A stretch of DNA of 64,000 nt, from contig NC_019879.2 in assembly GCF_002234675.1 (NCBI RefSeq), positions 9,553,325-9,617,324 on the forward strand, given 5' to 3'. The DNA is from Oryzias latipes (Eukaryota > Chordata > Actinopteri > Beloniformes > Adrianichthyidae). Every line of letters starts with the position of its first letter. Position 1 is the first letter of the stretch. A program made the position numbers and the translations under genes. The notes beneath the pieces were generated by a model. The model was not told where the DNA came from. It was given only the letters and a program-made list of their open reading frames with translations, and searched no databases. Shown in pieces: positions 36,597-45,500 of the stretch.

Positions 36597-37091
36597 CATT
36601 TTGCTACAAACATGATGGAACACTGAATATTTACTGCTGTAGAGCTGTATGCTGGTCGATGTTCTAAAAACAAAGTTTACCGTATTATTATATACAAAAA
36701 AATCAAAGTTTAAACCTGTGGAGGGGTTCCTCAGTCTCAGGAAAACCGGATCGCTGCCGTGCTTGTTTTTGTCTGTGACAGAGTCTGTCAATAAAGAATA
36801 AATAGCTTTAAAAAAAACTTTATTAAACACTACAAAAATAATTCCATTTATCTGCGAGGTTTAGCACCACAATGATTGAAGTTTGCTGTGACAAACCCTC
36901 CAATACATGTACACATGTATGATTAAACCTCAGAACAAACATGTACTTCCATAATGCGTCAGAGTGTAATACTTTCAGAGTCGGAGAGCAGAATTAGCAT
37001 CACTCGCAGTGCGTCGCCTCATCGTACCTGGAGCGATAACAACCCAACCGCTTCTCTCTGTGTTTGGCGTTCGCTTCTTTTTGGTAGTCAT
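23909..37091 (-). CDS. rnaseh2b: Ribonuclease H2 subunit B
   Basis: Eleven coding exons (37028-37091, 36716-36784, 34875-34982, 29803-29879, 26295-26400, 26157-26221, 25979-26084, 25715-25796, 25592-25637, 24232-24309, 23909-24007) join in phase to 900 nt, 299 residues; human has 312. RNASEH2B is the non-catalytic subunit of the nuclear RNase H2 trimer, which removes ribonucleotides and RNA-DNA hybrids. Seen: the N-terminal triple-barrel part that binds subunit C (about 16-105, with [13 protein letters not shown] and [13 protein letters not shown]), the winged-helix part (about 106-225, [35 protein letters not shown]), a flexible basic linker, [18 protein letters not shown] and a PIP-box-like MKSMSSFF at 287-294. 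The start has A at -3. Introns 2, 3, 4 and 9 are swollen by transposons; introns 5, 6 and 8 are only 72-77 nt. Appears intact. Confidence 0.95.
24232..24309 (-). CDS. rnaseh2b: rnaseh2b coding exon 10
   Basis: Residues 242-267 ([19 protein letters not shown] onward). Acceptor tttggcag, donor GGAAA|gtgagt. [11 protein letters not shown] matches human KIKLSDEPVEA and includes a basic patch. Confidence 0.9.
24362..25437 (+). mobile_element. 1.08-kb TIR element in rnaseh2b intron 9
   Basis: Perfect 19-bp terminal inverted repeats GCTACGTTCACACTGCAGG, flanked by CAGAG at 24357-24361 and 25438-25442. The element makes up most of the 1,282-nt intron between exons 9 and 10. Subterminal repeats include ATCCGATCTTTTCAAATG-type units. 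Inside lies a truncated Myb/SANT-like frame (24586-24765) and a CA-rich stretch (25015-25060). The superfamily is uncertain: the 5-bp flank fits none of the common classes cleanly, and hAT or PIF/Harbinger relatives are both possible. Confidence 0.8.
24586..24765 (+). pseudogene. Truncated Myb/SANT-like DNA-binding ORF inside the TIR element
   Basis: A 59-residue frame starting [17 protein letters not shown]11 and E15-V16 followed by [13 protein letters not shown] (20-32) and [11 protein letters not shown] (43-53) match the first two helices of Myb/SANT-like (MSANTD, Myb_DNA-bind_4) domains, where a third helix with a 'QCR-K-K-L' pattern should follow. Here a TGA cuts it off. Such domains occur in PIF/Harbinger accessory proteins and in host MSANTD genes; which source applies cannot be told here. 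Confidence 0.6.
25592..25637 (-). CDS. rnaseh2b: rnaseh2b coding exon 9
   Basis: Residues 226-241 ([15 protein letters not shown]), a 46-nt exon. Acceptor gcactttag, donor CTAAG|gtatga. Start of the disordered linker. Confidence 0.85.
25715..25796 (-). CDS. rnaseh2b: rnaseh2b coding exon 8
   Basis: Residues 199-225 ([20 protein letters not shown]). Acceptor tgttggacag, donor TTGGG|gtaaaa. Near-identical to human [15 protein letters not shown]. Confidence 0.95.
25979..26084 (-). CDS. rnaseh2b: rnaseh2b coding exon 7
   Basis: Residues 164-198 ([18 protein letters not shown] onward). Acceptor ctgttgaag, donor GAAG|gtatct. This is the helix in which human Aicardi-Goutieres variants cluster; the AALKT core is kept here. 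Confidence 0.9.
26157..26221 (-). CDS. rnaseh2b: rnaseh2b coding exon 6
   Basis: Residues 142-163 ([20 protein letters not shown]). Acceptor tcatttaag, donor AAAAAG|gtgaag. The intron before it is 73 nt. The reading frame is fixed by the downstream match; a 2-nt shift of the acceptor would break it. Confidence 0.85.
26295..26400 (-). CDS. rnaseh2b: rnaseh2b coding exon 5
   Basis: Residues 107-141 ([19 protein letters not shown]). Acceptor attcctcag, donor AAAG|gtgaag. Matches the human GKFQPLDQVV block. Confidence 0.9.
26918..27070. repeat. Short TTAACCCAT-type repeat (two copies)
   Basis: TTAACCCATAAGAACCCAG followed by a tract (TTTTTTTCTTAAAAATAAAA, then AATCCATTTCTGATATTTTT) that recurs almost word for word at about 44570-44690. 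Probably another TTAA MITE; the ends are poorly defined. Confidence 0.45.
27145..27325 (-). mobile_element. Family-1 fragment D
   Basis: Right-hand half of the element: GGGGTTGCTCC, CTGCCGCTCT, CGGCATAATCATGATTT, then GATCGGAGTGGGTCT before TCAA. Lies in rnaseh2b intron 4. The left part is missing. Confidence 0.6.
27714..27918 (+). mobile_element. 205-bp piggyBac-like MITE, copy 3
   Basis: Begins CCCTTGTGCTATCCTAG and ends CTAGGACAGCACAAGGG, flanked by TTAA on both sides. Lies in rnaseh2b intron 4. The best preserved of the three. Confidence 0.85.
28172..28320 (+). mobile_element. pogo/Tigger-like terminal fragment
   Basis: TTCCCTCGCTATATCGCGGT followed by TTTCGCAGCCTCGCC and GCATCCTGATTGGCTG resembles the left end of the element at 32096. 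The right end is not found. Confidence 0.45.
29272..29365 (+). pseudogene. Tc1 transposase C-terminal fragment
   Basis: Frame [20 protein letters not shown] then PEENPF matches the conserved C-terminal helices of Tc1 transposases ('LEQF..EEW.KIP'). Lies in rnaseh2b intron 4, plus strand. No other transposase part is recognisable nearby. Confidence 0.65.
29803..29879 (-). CDS. rnaseh2b: rnaseh2b coding exon 4
   Basis: Residues 81-106 ([20 protein letters not shown]). Acceptor atcctacag, donor AGAG|gtaaga. Carries the family signature TPxDPLFL. Separated from exon 3 by a 5-kb intron made largely of mobile elements. Confidence 0.9.
30015..30304 (-). mobile_element. Family-1 fragment E with a 20-G run
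   Basis: Right half of the family: AGCTCTCAGCAACAGG, an expanded G20 run at 30105-30124, CTGCTCTGCAGAAACTATGT, then GAGCGGGTCT before TTAC. The G run sits at the family's natural GGGG(A)GG stretch. In rnaseh2b intron 3. Confidence 0.65.
31889..32056 (+). pseudogene. hAT/ZBED transposase fragment
   Basis: Frame [20 protein letters not shown] then [10 protein letters not shown] matches the 'I..FI..DLRP..VVE..GF..ML..L.P.Y.LPS' segment of hAT (ZBED-like) transposases. It ends at a TAG 40 nt before the Tigger-like insertion. Intron 3 of rnaseh2b, antisense to the gene. Confidence 0.55.
32096..32881. mobile_element. pogo/Tigger-like non-autonomous element
   Basis: Starts CAGTGATCCCTCGCTATAAC and ends GCGAAAAACAAGGGTTTACTG, flanked by TA on both sides (32094-32095, 32882-32883). 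This is the typical terminal text of pogo/Tigger elements. 786 bp, no transposase. In rnaseh2b intron 3. Confidence 0.75.
33492..34338. mobile_element. hAT non-autonomous element (CAGGGGTCGGCAAC termini)
   Basis: Termini CAGGGGTCGGCAACCTG and CGCCAGTTGCCGACCCCTG, with paired 'GAGCC..GCAGC' motifs inside both ends. The right flank ATCTAGAG fits the hAT target consensus NTCTAGAN; the left flank GGCTATAA agrees at only half the positions. The interior includes a CGATATATCGCGATAAT segment that may be another insertion. Confidence 0.7.
34350..34492 (+). mobile_element. LINE 3' end with TTGA tail
   Basis: Reads 'GACAAATTTCCCTCACGGGA CAATAAAGTTTAAATTGATTGATATTGATTGA', a standard L2-like fish LINE terminus with AATAAAG and a short tandem tail. 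Confidence 0.55.
34875..34982 (-). CDS. rnaseh2b: rnaseh2b coding exon 3
   Basis: Residues 45-80 ([19 protein letters not shown], then [12 protein letters not shown]). Acceptor cctctgcag, donor AGAG|gtatgt. Core of the triple barrel. Confidence 0.9.
35484..35694. mobile_element. 211-bp hAT MITE with long inverted repeats
   Basis: About 50-bp arms (GACTGCTCATTCCTGGTCCT and AGATCTACCACC, then TGTTTTCCAG) match in reverse at the other end with about five mismatches. Flanks CATTACAA and CATTATAA form an 8-bp target duplication with one change. In rnaseh2b intron 2. Confidence 0.85.
35735..36155 (+). mobile_element. LINE 3' end fragment
   Basis: Contains the familiar teleost string 'CTGTCCGTCCTGGGGGAGGA TCCCTCCTTCATGTGG ... 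CCTGAGGTTTCTTC ... GTTTTTCCTTACC' and ends with ATTACCGGTACGAGGCCCAT and GAATT repeats, like 590-690. In rnaseh2b intron 2. Confidence 0.6.
36531..36595. repeat. (TA)n microsatellite in rnaseh2b intron 2
   Basis: About 32 TA units after a short GT run; gives a spurious Ile-Tyr ORF. Confidence 0.95.
36716..36784 (-). CDS. rnaseh2b: rnaseh2b coding exon 2
   Basis: Residues 22-44 ([21 protein letters not shown]). Acceptor ttattgacag, donor ACAG|gtttaa. First strand of the triple barrel; lines up with the human FVKLVNP segment. Confidence 0.85.
37028..37091 (-). CDS. rnaseh2b: rnaseh2b coding exon 1
   Basis: Residues 1-21 (MTTKKKRTP start) plus one base; donor CCAG|gtacga. The ATG has A at -3. 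The Lys/Arg-rich first residues could help nuclear import (inference). Confidence 0.85.
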
Positions 37092-39338
37092 GTTGTTTCG
37101 TTGAACTAAGCGGGACAAATTATGTTGCTTCGTTTCAAACCGAGGCCCTAAATGTGTGATGTCATAGACTCAGCAACGGCCTACAAAACAGCATGTAGCA
37201 GCTTCTTTTCGCCTAACAACATGAGCGAGCTCAGAAAAAGGCGCGTGTCTGTGAGTCCACTTCCGTCATCTGACTCAGGAAAACCCATTAAAGCAATAAA
37301 GACTCCGACGGGTTAACTTTTCTAAACAATGATAAAGTCTAAACATGTATTTTATATATTTCGGATGAAATGGGCATTTAAGCAAGATTTAAAACAAACA
37401 AACAAAAAAAACGTTACTTTGGATTCTAAGCGGACACCCTTTTTCTAGAGAATGGTACAGTCCGCTTTGGCTTCACTGCAGCATGCAGATTTTCTTCTCT
37501 GCCGCTAGAGGTCACTAAAGGGCTTTAATAAATATAATCTGCACATTTTTGGTCACAGTTATTACCTTTGCTTCACATCGATGCGTTTTTAACTCATTTT
37601 TTCATTGGTTGTGCTTTCAGGTGCACGTTGTTTTGGTGGCCAGTTGCCCTTTGGCACACGAGCACATAACAGATTGAGGAATCCGTCTGTGCTTTAATGA
37701 TAGGAGGGGCATCTCTTGCTCTCTTTGAGGCTGTGACTGTGTCCCAGTTGGTTTTTTAGTGACTCACACTTTTTTTTTCTACCTACAGCACTGTTTACTT
37801 GCATGCTCAAGCAGAGATGTGTAGGGTGCATTTGTGTGTAAAAGTGTGTGTATCTATCTTCTTTATTTTATTGACAGAGCAAGACAAGCTGCTCTATCCA
37901 AACCCATTTGCCCATTGTTAAGCAGCAAATGTTCTCTGAATGCAGCTTCAGTTGGATTCATGTTGCAGTAGTCTGTGGCAAAGAAAGAGTGGGTGAGATA
38001 TTGTCTGTGAAACGCTTGTTTTATGGGTCCCGGGAGTATTACCCACAAGAGTCCACACAGCTAAACAGAATATTCCATGAAAGCCTTTCTTTCATGTTGG
38101 ACTGCTGGAGGGAACGTCTGTGTTTCTGACTGCCAGAATGAACAACAACCGGCTTTCTGATACACAGACAGCCAAGAACACTGTCACCAACAAATAGACA
38201 ACAACAAAGTGGATCTAAATGTACGCCTAAATATGGCTTTAGCCAAAACTTAAATCCTTATTCACCATCACTGACACATTTAGTGATTTAAAAAAATAAA
38301 AAGAAAAACTAGCGCTTGCAAAGCAATCCTCAAGCTGTTCTTTCCCTCCCCATATGTTAAGCTATTTTTAAAATTACAGGGGGTTCAAAAAAAAAAACCT
38401 CTCCGGAGAGAATTGGTGTAGTGGTTTAGTCTATTAATGTGTTTTTATTTATGGTGTTCCAGTGCAAAGTGACTTTTGATTTCTTCCATAATGAGTCAGC
38501 CTGGAGCATCTGTGTCTCTCCATGTGAATTACATTTGATCTTTTACTGCCCTTCTTTTTCTGATTTGGGGAATACTAAGAGAAGATAAGGGCACATTTAG
38601 CTTCATTGGTACCAAAAGGGAGGAACTTAAAAATAAAAAAATTTCAAGTCAGTAAGGAAGCTACTGTTTCTCCATAGATACAATCTAAGATGGGTTTTTC
38701 TATGTTCTATTTGCCACATATTTATTCCAGAACAAGGGAAATTTCAGCACTCAAGGATGTCATGCCAGCAGTGATGCCTGCATGACAGGCATGGACAAAA
38801 AAAAAACACAGATGTGGGGAGACTTTCCCACTGCAGCAGAAACCTTTGAGTCATCATCTGGGATTCCCTTCCTCTCACTTCCAAATATGGGTGGGATTGT
38901 AAGAGAGCGCATGGAAGAATGTGAAAGGCAGAGGAACCCCCTCGTGATGTCAGAGCTGAGGAACTGTGAGCCTCCCTCTGCCTGGAAATTTGCGTGAAGG
39001 AATGTTGGGAATTTGAGAATGAAATGCAATTTACTCCTGCATCTGTGTTTGTGCGCGCAGACATTTCATAACGGCGTGTATCACCAGTAATCTCACTGGG
39101 GAGATATTCCTTCCCGTAATGCCTGATTCCTCTTTCCCAGACCCCCTGCATTAAACTGTGACTCCTCATTACCATCACTGTGTTCTCTGTGTGAGGCCTC
39201 TGGATGAATGCGGTGTTTTCCCTCTCCCTGGGTGACTGCTGGGATGACCTAACGGTTCAGGGCTTGATGCTCTCAGGAGGAAGATATGTGTTCTGTTAGG
39301 ACAGCTTTTTTTTTTTTATAAACACGTCCACTCTTTAG
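37092..39338. other. Upstream of rnaseh2b; no gene recognised
   Basis: The first 200 bp is the presumed rnaseh2b promoter: no TATA box at a fitting distance, a TGATGTCA (CRE/ATF-like) about 65 nt upstream of the ATG, and moderate CpG content. Beyond it nothing coding is recognised. Confidence 0.4.
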
Positions 39339-39895
39339 AGACCCATTTCGATGAAAGTGTTGTTTTTTAATATTTTTCTTGTTGCATTTTTCTGATGATG
39401 GGGGACATTTGTGAAGAAAGATGGGCTTAAAATTGCATTTCTTGTTTTTTTTTTATCATTGTTTATAGGGAGCGGACAAAAAATACTGTTAGAAAAAGAT
39501 CATACTGTGATGTAGAAAATACGCTGGGTGGGCCTCAAGCTCCCCTCTATTCTGATGCATCCACTTGCAGACAAAGAGTTCCGTGTACGTCTTTGTTTTC
39601 CTCGTCTGAGCTGACATCTGGATCAAAACTGTTCGTATGGATAGCTCCAATACTGCAAATTATCTAAACAGAGAACTCTCAGCAATGGGGAGGGGAAGTG
39701 GAGGCAGGGTTGCTCCGCACCAACGGTCCCGCCTATAACTCAGACACAAATTTCCAATGAATTCCTGCTGCTCTGCTGAAACTATGTCCTAGAAAAAGTT
39801 TTTTTTAAATATATTTTGGTTCAAAACGGCATAATCATAACTAAAAGATCACTGGGAATACTTTCACATTAGATCAAAAGATGACTCGGGTTTCT
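39339..39895 (-). mobile_element. Family-1 nearly full copy F
   Basis: Starts AGACCCATTTCGATG after TTAG; carries the family ORF on the minus strand around 39550-39660 (SFDPDVSSDEENKDVHG is open) and the usual CTATGTCCTAGAAAA and CGGCATAATCATAACTAAAA blocks. The right terminus is degraded (GATGACTCGGG). Confidence 0.7.
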
Positions 39896-40234
39896 TCTGG
39901 GAGAAAGTCCCTTTTGGTGAGGACATGTCTTCACTCACACATAAATCGAGTTGCAGGAACTGCTTCTTAATTCCCGGAGGGAATTTTTGTTCAAATCAGG
40001 AACATCCTGACTTTCAGTCACACACAGAATTCGACATTCAACATTTTGTTGTCCGAATGTCCCAAAACGTGTATTTTGTGTGTGTTGGTTGCTTAAGTTA
40101 CACAATATTTTACATGAATGTTTACACGGACAAGCTCCAATTATCTCAAAGGACTCATATTTTCCAAACCGAATGTTTGCAGGGCGAATGGTTGCTCCAG
40201 GAATTTCCACAACCAGAATGGAAAGCAGAGCTTT

Positions 40235-40330
40235 TGTCATAATAATAATAATACATTTTATTTTAAGCACCATTCAGGTCACCCAAGGTCGCTGTACAAG
40301 GTTAAAAATAAGAAGAAAAAAGAATAAAAC
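40235..40330 (-). mobile_element. LINE/SINE tail fragment with ATA repeats
   Basis: ATAATAATAATACATTTTAT followed by CACCCAAGGTCGCTGTACAA is a common teleost repeat terminus seen in reverse. Confidence 0.45.
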
Positions 40331-40480
40331 ATCAATAAGAAATTAACAGAGTAATACACAAATTAACATAAAGATAAACATAAATAGGACATAATAAAAG
40401 CAGGATAAAAACAGGATGGAAAAACAACAGACATAATGAAGTTGTGTTAACTAGATGGATTAATGGCATGATGTCTTGTG

Positions 40481-41255
40481 CAGAGGTCTGCAACCCTCAA
40501 CACTTAATTTCTCACTGACTACAGCCCAGTAGGAGCCACAAAGTCCGACTTCAACCTTTAGAAAAATAAAACACCAAGTTGCATTTGATTTAATGCCACT
40601 ATTATGATAAATGTCAATAAACTTTTAAAATAAAGGACACCCTTTACCATATAAGACAATCTCAACGCAGCAAATGTGGAATACATGGTGTAATGTTAAC
40701 AGTGATAAACAAATAAAAAATACTGTTTTTTTGTTTGTTTGTTGTTGGTTCATCTTAGCCAGAAATTCGTAAATGAAACAAACATAAATTAAATCAGAGC
40801 TTATTAAGTGACCTAACCATAATTTTAGACCATAAGGCACTCTTAAAGTCTTTGAACATTGTTCAGTAATAGACAGTCTGCCTTAAAATTCCCTGTGCCT
40901 TAGAAATTATTTCTGTTTACTGACTTCATGTTTTGTTCTGGTACAGGTGCTCAAAATGTGTCAAATGTTCAACTTTTTTTAAACTAGAAAGCCCCATAGC
41001 TCGATGGAGTGTTGGAGTTTTGTGGGTCCTGTGGTCTGGAGCCTGGCAGGTTGATACATACTGCCCTTCAAATGTGTTTTTTAGAGTTGAATGAAGTTTC
41101 ACTTGTTTGACTGTTTGGTTTCAATTAATGTGCCGTATACTCAAAAAATATGTTACTTTTTAAAATTAAAAGCATTTTATTGGTCTTCAACCCGAAAGCA
41201 AGGGAGGGGCCAAAGAGCCACATGTGGCTGCATAGCCTCAGGTCGCAGACCCCTG
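40481..41255. mobile_element. hAT element with perfect 8-bp target duplication
   Basis: GTCTTGTG at 40473-40480 and 41256-41263 flanks termini CAGAGGTCTGCAACC and GGTCGCAGACCCCTG. The right end includes GAGCCACATGTGGCTGC. 775 bp, no recognisable transposase. Same group as 33492 and 42733. Confidence 0.85.
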
Positions 41256-41559
41256 GTCTTGTGGAACTTTTTTATTTTTTTTAGTTCAAGACACAGACAC
41301 CCTCTTTGAGGCTAAGTTTAAAACTTCCCTTTTTGATAAAGTGTTATTTGCATTTGCTCTTGGTGACCCGAAGTCACGCCTGTAGTTATGCTGCTAAAGG
41401 CCAACACAGGTAGGGGTCGTTTCAAGATGCTCGGAGTGCTTTCCCAAACTTTCCACACCATAAACTTTTCCTCTGCTTGCTCTCTTTCGCATCCAACGGT
41501 CATTGTTGCAGTTACCAACCCATCTCTCTTTTTTTCTTTTAACAGATGTTCTGTGTCAG

Positions 41560-41645
41560 TTTCCTGTCCTCTCTGACCCCAGGCTAGCAGATGGTCGCCC
41601 ACTCTTTCTGGTTTTGCCGGAGGTTTCTTCTAAAGGGATTGTTCT
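41560..41645 (+). mobile_element. LINE 3' end fragment
   Basis: TGGTCGCCCACTCTTTCTGG then GCCGGAGGTTTCTTCTAAAG resembles the 'GGTTCTGCTGGAGGTTTCTT' stretch of fish LINE ends. Short and degraded. Confidence 0.35.
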
Positions 41646-41884
41646 TCTACACATTCTCACAAATACAGGATTCAAAGGGTACATTTTTTTCAAAACATTT
41701 AGCCCCTTTTACAGACCTCTTTAAAATGCTCTTATGACTTTTTGGGAATAATTTGGACTGAACTGGACAAAAACAATCTTAAATAATGATTGTTGCTGCG
41801 AGCTCTCTGTTAAAGCTGAGCAGGACGCTTGTGGCCCTTCCAGTGTATTTGCCATATGTTTCAAATAAGATAAACTCTTTTTCA

Positions 41885-42047
41885 AACTGCATTTTTTTAG
41901 TCTGCTCCTGATTCACAACAGTTTGATTAAATAAATACTCAGAAATTCAATTTTAATCCTAGTTTTCCTAATATTTGTCCCACGTCATCAGAAAAACCCT
42001 ACAAGAACACGTTAAAAACACAATTTTTATTGGAGTGGGTCTCTGAT
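41885..42047 (+). mobile_element. Family-1 3' fragment G
   Basis: Opposite orientation to most copies: CTGCTCCTGATTCACAACAG, ACTCAGAAATTCA, CATCAGAAAAACCCTAC, then ATTGGAGTGGGTCT. Confidence 0.55.
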
Positions 42048-42732
42048 TTGACATCATAGAATCGGTACTTAGCAAATGCACTGCACCAAAATGAATTAAA
42101 GTTTGAAAAATAGGTACACTCTCCTGACTTAACAGGTAGACTTTGAAAACCCTGTTAATGCAGCGGGTGAAGAGGGGGTCATCTGGTCGCAAGCAGGTCT
42201 CAATCAGGCAAATGAAATGTGTGATAGTAAAAAAATGCATGACAAACGTGGCCATTATTCCTTTTGCCAAAAACATTTCCAAATAGCACAATGAGGAAAA
42301 TGAGTGTATGACTCATATGCTCATAGAAGCACCTTCAGCAGCTACAAGCTTAAGTAATTGCTTTCTGCAGGATGTCATCTGTCCCTGACATCACTAACGA
42401 GGAATTCTCACACACTGGTCTCAGCAGCCCTGCTTCAATTCATTGAGGAATTGGTTTCAAGCCTTTTAAGGGTTGGATTATGTCTGAGCCACCAGCTCAA
42501 TTTATCAATCATTTAGGTTTCCATACACCACAACGTTCTGACTTGTTGCATGAAGCACTTTCCATTTAGTTGTGATTGGTGAATGGATGGTCTCACAATA
42601 GAATTAAATGGTGTCGCAAAAGACTTCAAGGATTCACCAGGTGACCTTAAAATTTCAAGGTCACCTGGTCCTTGGATTTAAAAAACAAAAAACAAATCAT
42701 CACTTTGTTCCTACAGTCCTAATAGGCTGGTG

Positions 42733-43490
42733 CAAGGGTCTGTGACCTGAGGCTCTGGAGCCACATGTGGCTCTTTTATCCCTCCATTGTGGCTCTTTGG
42801 CTTTAAAGAAAATGGTAAGGGTTTGAATAAATTATGTTTTTTGTAGATTTTGACAAATTTTTTAGTCAATAAAGTTTATTTATTTATGTTTAGATTTTAA
42901 CGTGTCTGAAAACTGAAAAAATTGATAGTAAAAGGTTTACTCTACTGTCAGATGGGTTCATTATTAGAATTATCTTAAAGCATATATTCTTCTGCTGCTG
43001 CAAAAAGTGACGAGTTGTTGGTCTGAGGCTAAGTTATTTGCATTTATATGTAACCTTTGGGGTTTTAAATAAGTCGGCAATCTCCACCAATGTTGTCATG
43101 TTCATATTGGATAGTAAATGGAGAAAAAGGATGATGGTACATCATAATGATAGGATATGCCACGTTTGACCTGACTTTCTTACATTTTAAATTTAACTAA
43201 ATCTGCTGCCACAGGAGGATCGTATTTGACACAGGGTGTATTTTATTTTGAAAGGAACTTGTGTGTGGTACTGTGAGTACTAAAATAAATTAAAATAGTT
43301 ATATGTAAGAAAAAATTACACTGTTTCAATTCAATTAGTGTAAATATTTAAAAGCTATGTTCTTTTGAAATAAATGGCTTGATGGTCACATAACATAAGT
43401 GTGTTTTTCTAAACAGTAAAGAGGGACTTACAGCTCTTACTAGGTTTTGGTCAGTAAGAAGCAGTTAGTGTTAAAGGTTGCAGACCCCTA
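42733..43490. mobile_element. hAT element, third CAGGGGTC-type copy
   Basis: Left end CAAGGGTCTGTGACC with GAGCCACATGTGGCTC close by; right end AAAGGTTGCAGACCCCTA. Similar length (758 bp) to the 40481 copy. Flanks no longer match. Confidence 0.65.
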
Positions 43491-45354
43491 ACAAAAAAAT
43501 GCTGTTTTTCTCCAAGGGATCCTGCTGATGTTGAACTTACTTCTACTCCAGTTTAAAGTTTATTTCACAGAGGTTCATTTTATCTGCTAATTTATGGAGA
43601 ATGCTCTTGAAGTTCTCTTCTCGAGAAAACTGCTTTTCTTTTCAGTGTTTCCAGGATGAAATACCATCATTTGCAGACTTGGTTTGCAAATTTTTCCCAC
43701 TTGAAAAGCAACAGCTGACTCTGAGCATGTCAACATTTATTCCATTGAACCTTTTTGGAAGAATCCATCTTCATTTATGAGGGAAGATGGGAAAAAATCA
43801 GCTGCATACTCAGAGTCAAGTTGAAGACATGGTTTTGTCCTGACACATTTCAAACTCAAATATTCTCTTTGTTATTCATTTAGTTAGGTGGGTTACACGA
43901 CTCATACATACTGTATGTAATAGGTGCCAGTTCTGGGTGCTTGGTGGAACAAGCCAAATGTTTTCAATGGATGATGATATCTCATTATGTCAGGATGTCA
44001 TAAGAGACTTTAGGTTCCTCCCAGTTCATTGACATAATCAGAAATAATTACAATGATGAAAAAAATTCATAAGAAGAAGAAAACGAAAACTGTGATGAGA
44101 AATTGAAAATACAATGGTAAGGTCCATCAATATTTAGATTTTGTAATTTATGTGAGAAATCATTTTCATAAAATTGGATTGAGGAAAGTTGTTTTTTATT
44201 ATTTTGTTTATCTATGGGGTCAAATCAGGATTCGCTGAAAGTTATTGAAAAACTATTCATTTCTTCCATCCATCCATTTTCCTAACCTACCATGTCCCTT
44301 TTTTAGGGTCACTAGGCTGCTGGAGCCTGTCACAGCTAATGAAAAACCTTATTGTAAATGTTTTAAAATGACAGTGAAAATTTGAAAACAATTTTTAAAA
44401 AGTGCAGATTGTAGATTTGAAGAAAATATTGGAAGTAAAAGGAATAAAAGTACAAATTGAAAAAAAGTATATTGAACTTTAAATTAACCTCTGAGTTGTT
44501 GGCGGAACCATTGGCGAGGAGCAACCCCTCCCCCACTTCCCGTCATCCATCTGCATCCATCCACTGGACCATTTTTTTCTTAAAAATAAAATTACGTGTA
44601 TTTGACCACAAAACAAGTGGACCACAGAATCCATTTCTGATATTTTTCTGTTACTCTGATGTCACTATGGGTGTTTAACCCATGGGTGAAACTTAAAAGA
44701 AATTTTGAAGATTTTAAAATATTTTTTGTAAATTTGATGACACAAGCAGCAACAGGCACTGTTTGGGAGTGGAAATAATCATCTGATGTCAATCATGTCC
44801 AAATTGCAAAGGGGTTTAAAGCCACACCCCCACTTGAAATTTGGGTAAACACTGAAAACAAGTCTGAACTGAAACTGTAAAGTGAGAACTATAAATAAAA
44901 TAAAAAAACAACAGTACCAGTATTTAATTTATGTTTTCTTTTCAATTTAGTTTCAATTTGACAATTTTGACAATGTTTAAAGATTTTTATTTCAAATGTA
45001 CCTTTTTTTATTCAAATTTTTAATATTTCCTTCTAGTTTACAATGTATACTTTGCTTTTTAAAACTGTTTTCAAATTTATGATTTTTATTTTTCAAATGC
45101 ACAATCTTTTTTTTTCATTTACTTTGGGCTAATCCTGATTTAACCTTGATTTTATCTTTTCTGTTAAAAATGAATAACTAAAAAAATCCCACACAACTGA
45201 ACTAGTCGTTGAAATCTGATCTGACTGCGCTCGCTGCTTCTCTCCTGACCCTCTTTTTTCTCCTCCTTGCTCTGTCCCGCCTCGTCGTCGTCCCACAATA
45301 CTCCATCCCCAACCTTAATTATTGTTTACCAGGATAAATCTCTCTTTCTGTCCC
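43491..45354. other. No gene recognised
   Basis: AT-rich; includes the small repeats at 44270-44335, 44485-44555 and 44570-44690. Confidence 0.5.
44485..44555 (+). repeat. Family-1 fragment
   Basis: CTCTGAGTTGTTGGCGGAAC then GAGGAGCAACCCCTCCCCCA, the GC-rich middle of family 1 in forward orientation, next to the second copy of the 26.9-kb repeat. Confidence 0.45.
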
Positions 45355-45500
45355 TCAGAGTGTATCCTTCACTCCCCGCGTCCAGAGGAACAGAGATGAT
45401 GCAGTAGTTACATCTGCCGACTGCTGGTCTGCCGCAGACGTCTCCACAAGTTTCTCTGCTCTCTCACAGAAAAATTAGAGGCTGCACAGCGTAAGTCAGG
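45355..45500 (+). ncRNA. Candidate non-coding first exon (weak)
   Basis: A locally GC-richer stretch ends in CTGCACAGC|gtaagt, a strong donor, after a C/T-rich promoter-like region (45220-45320, CCCGCCTCGTCGTCGTCCC). No ORF is conserved with anything I know. It may be the 5' end of a lncRNA or of a gene to the right of the window, or chance. Confidence 0.2.
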
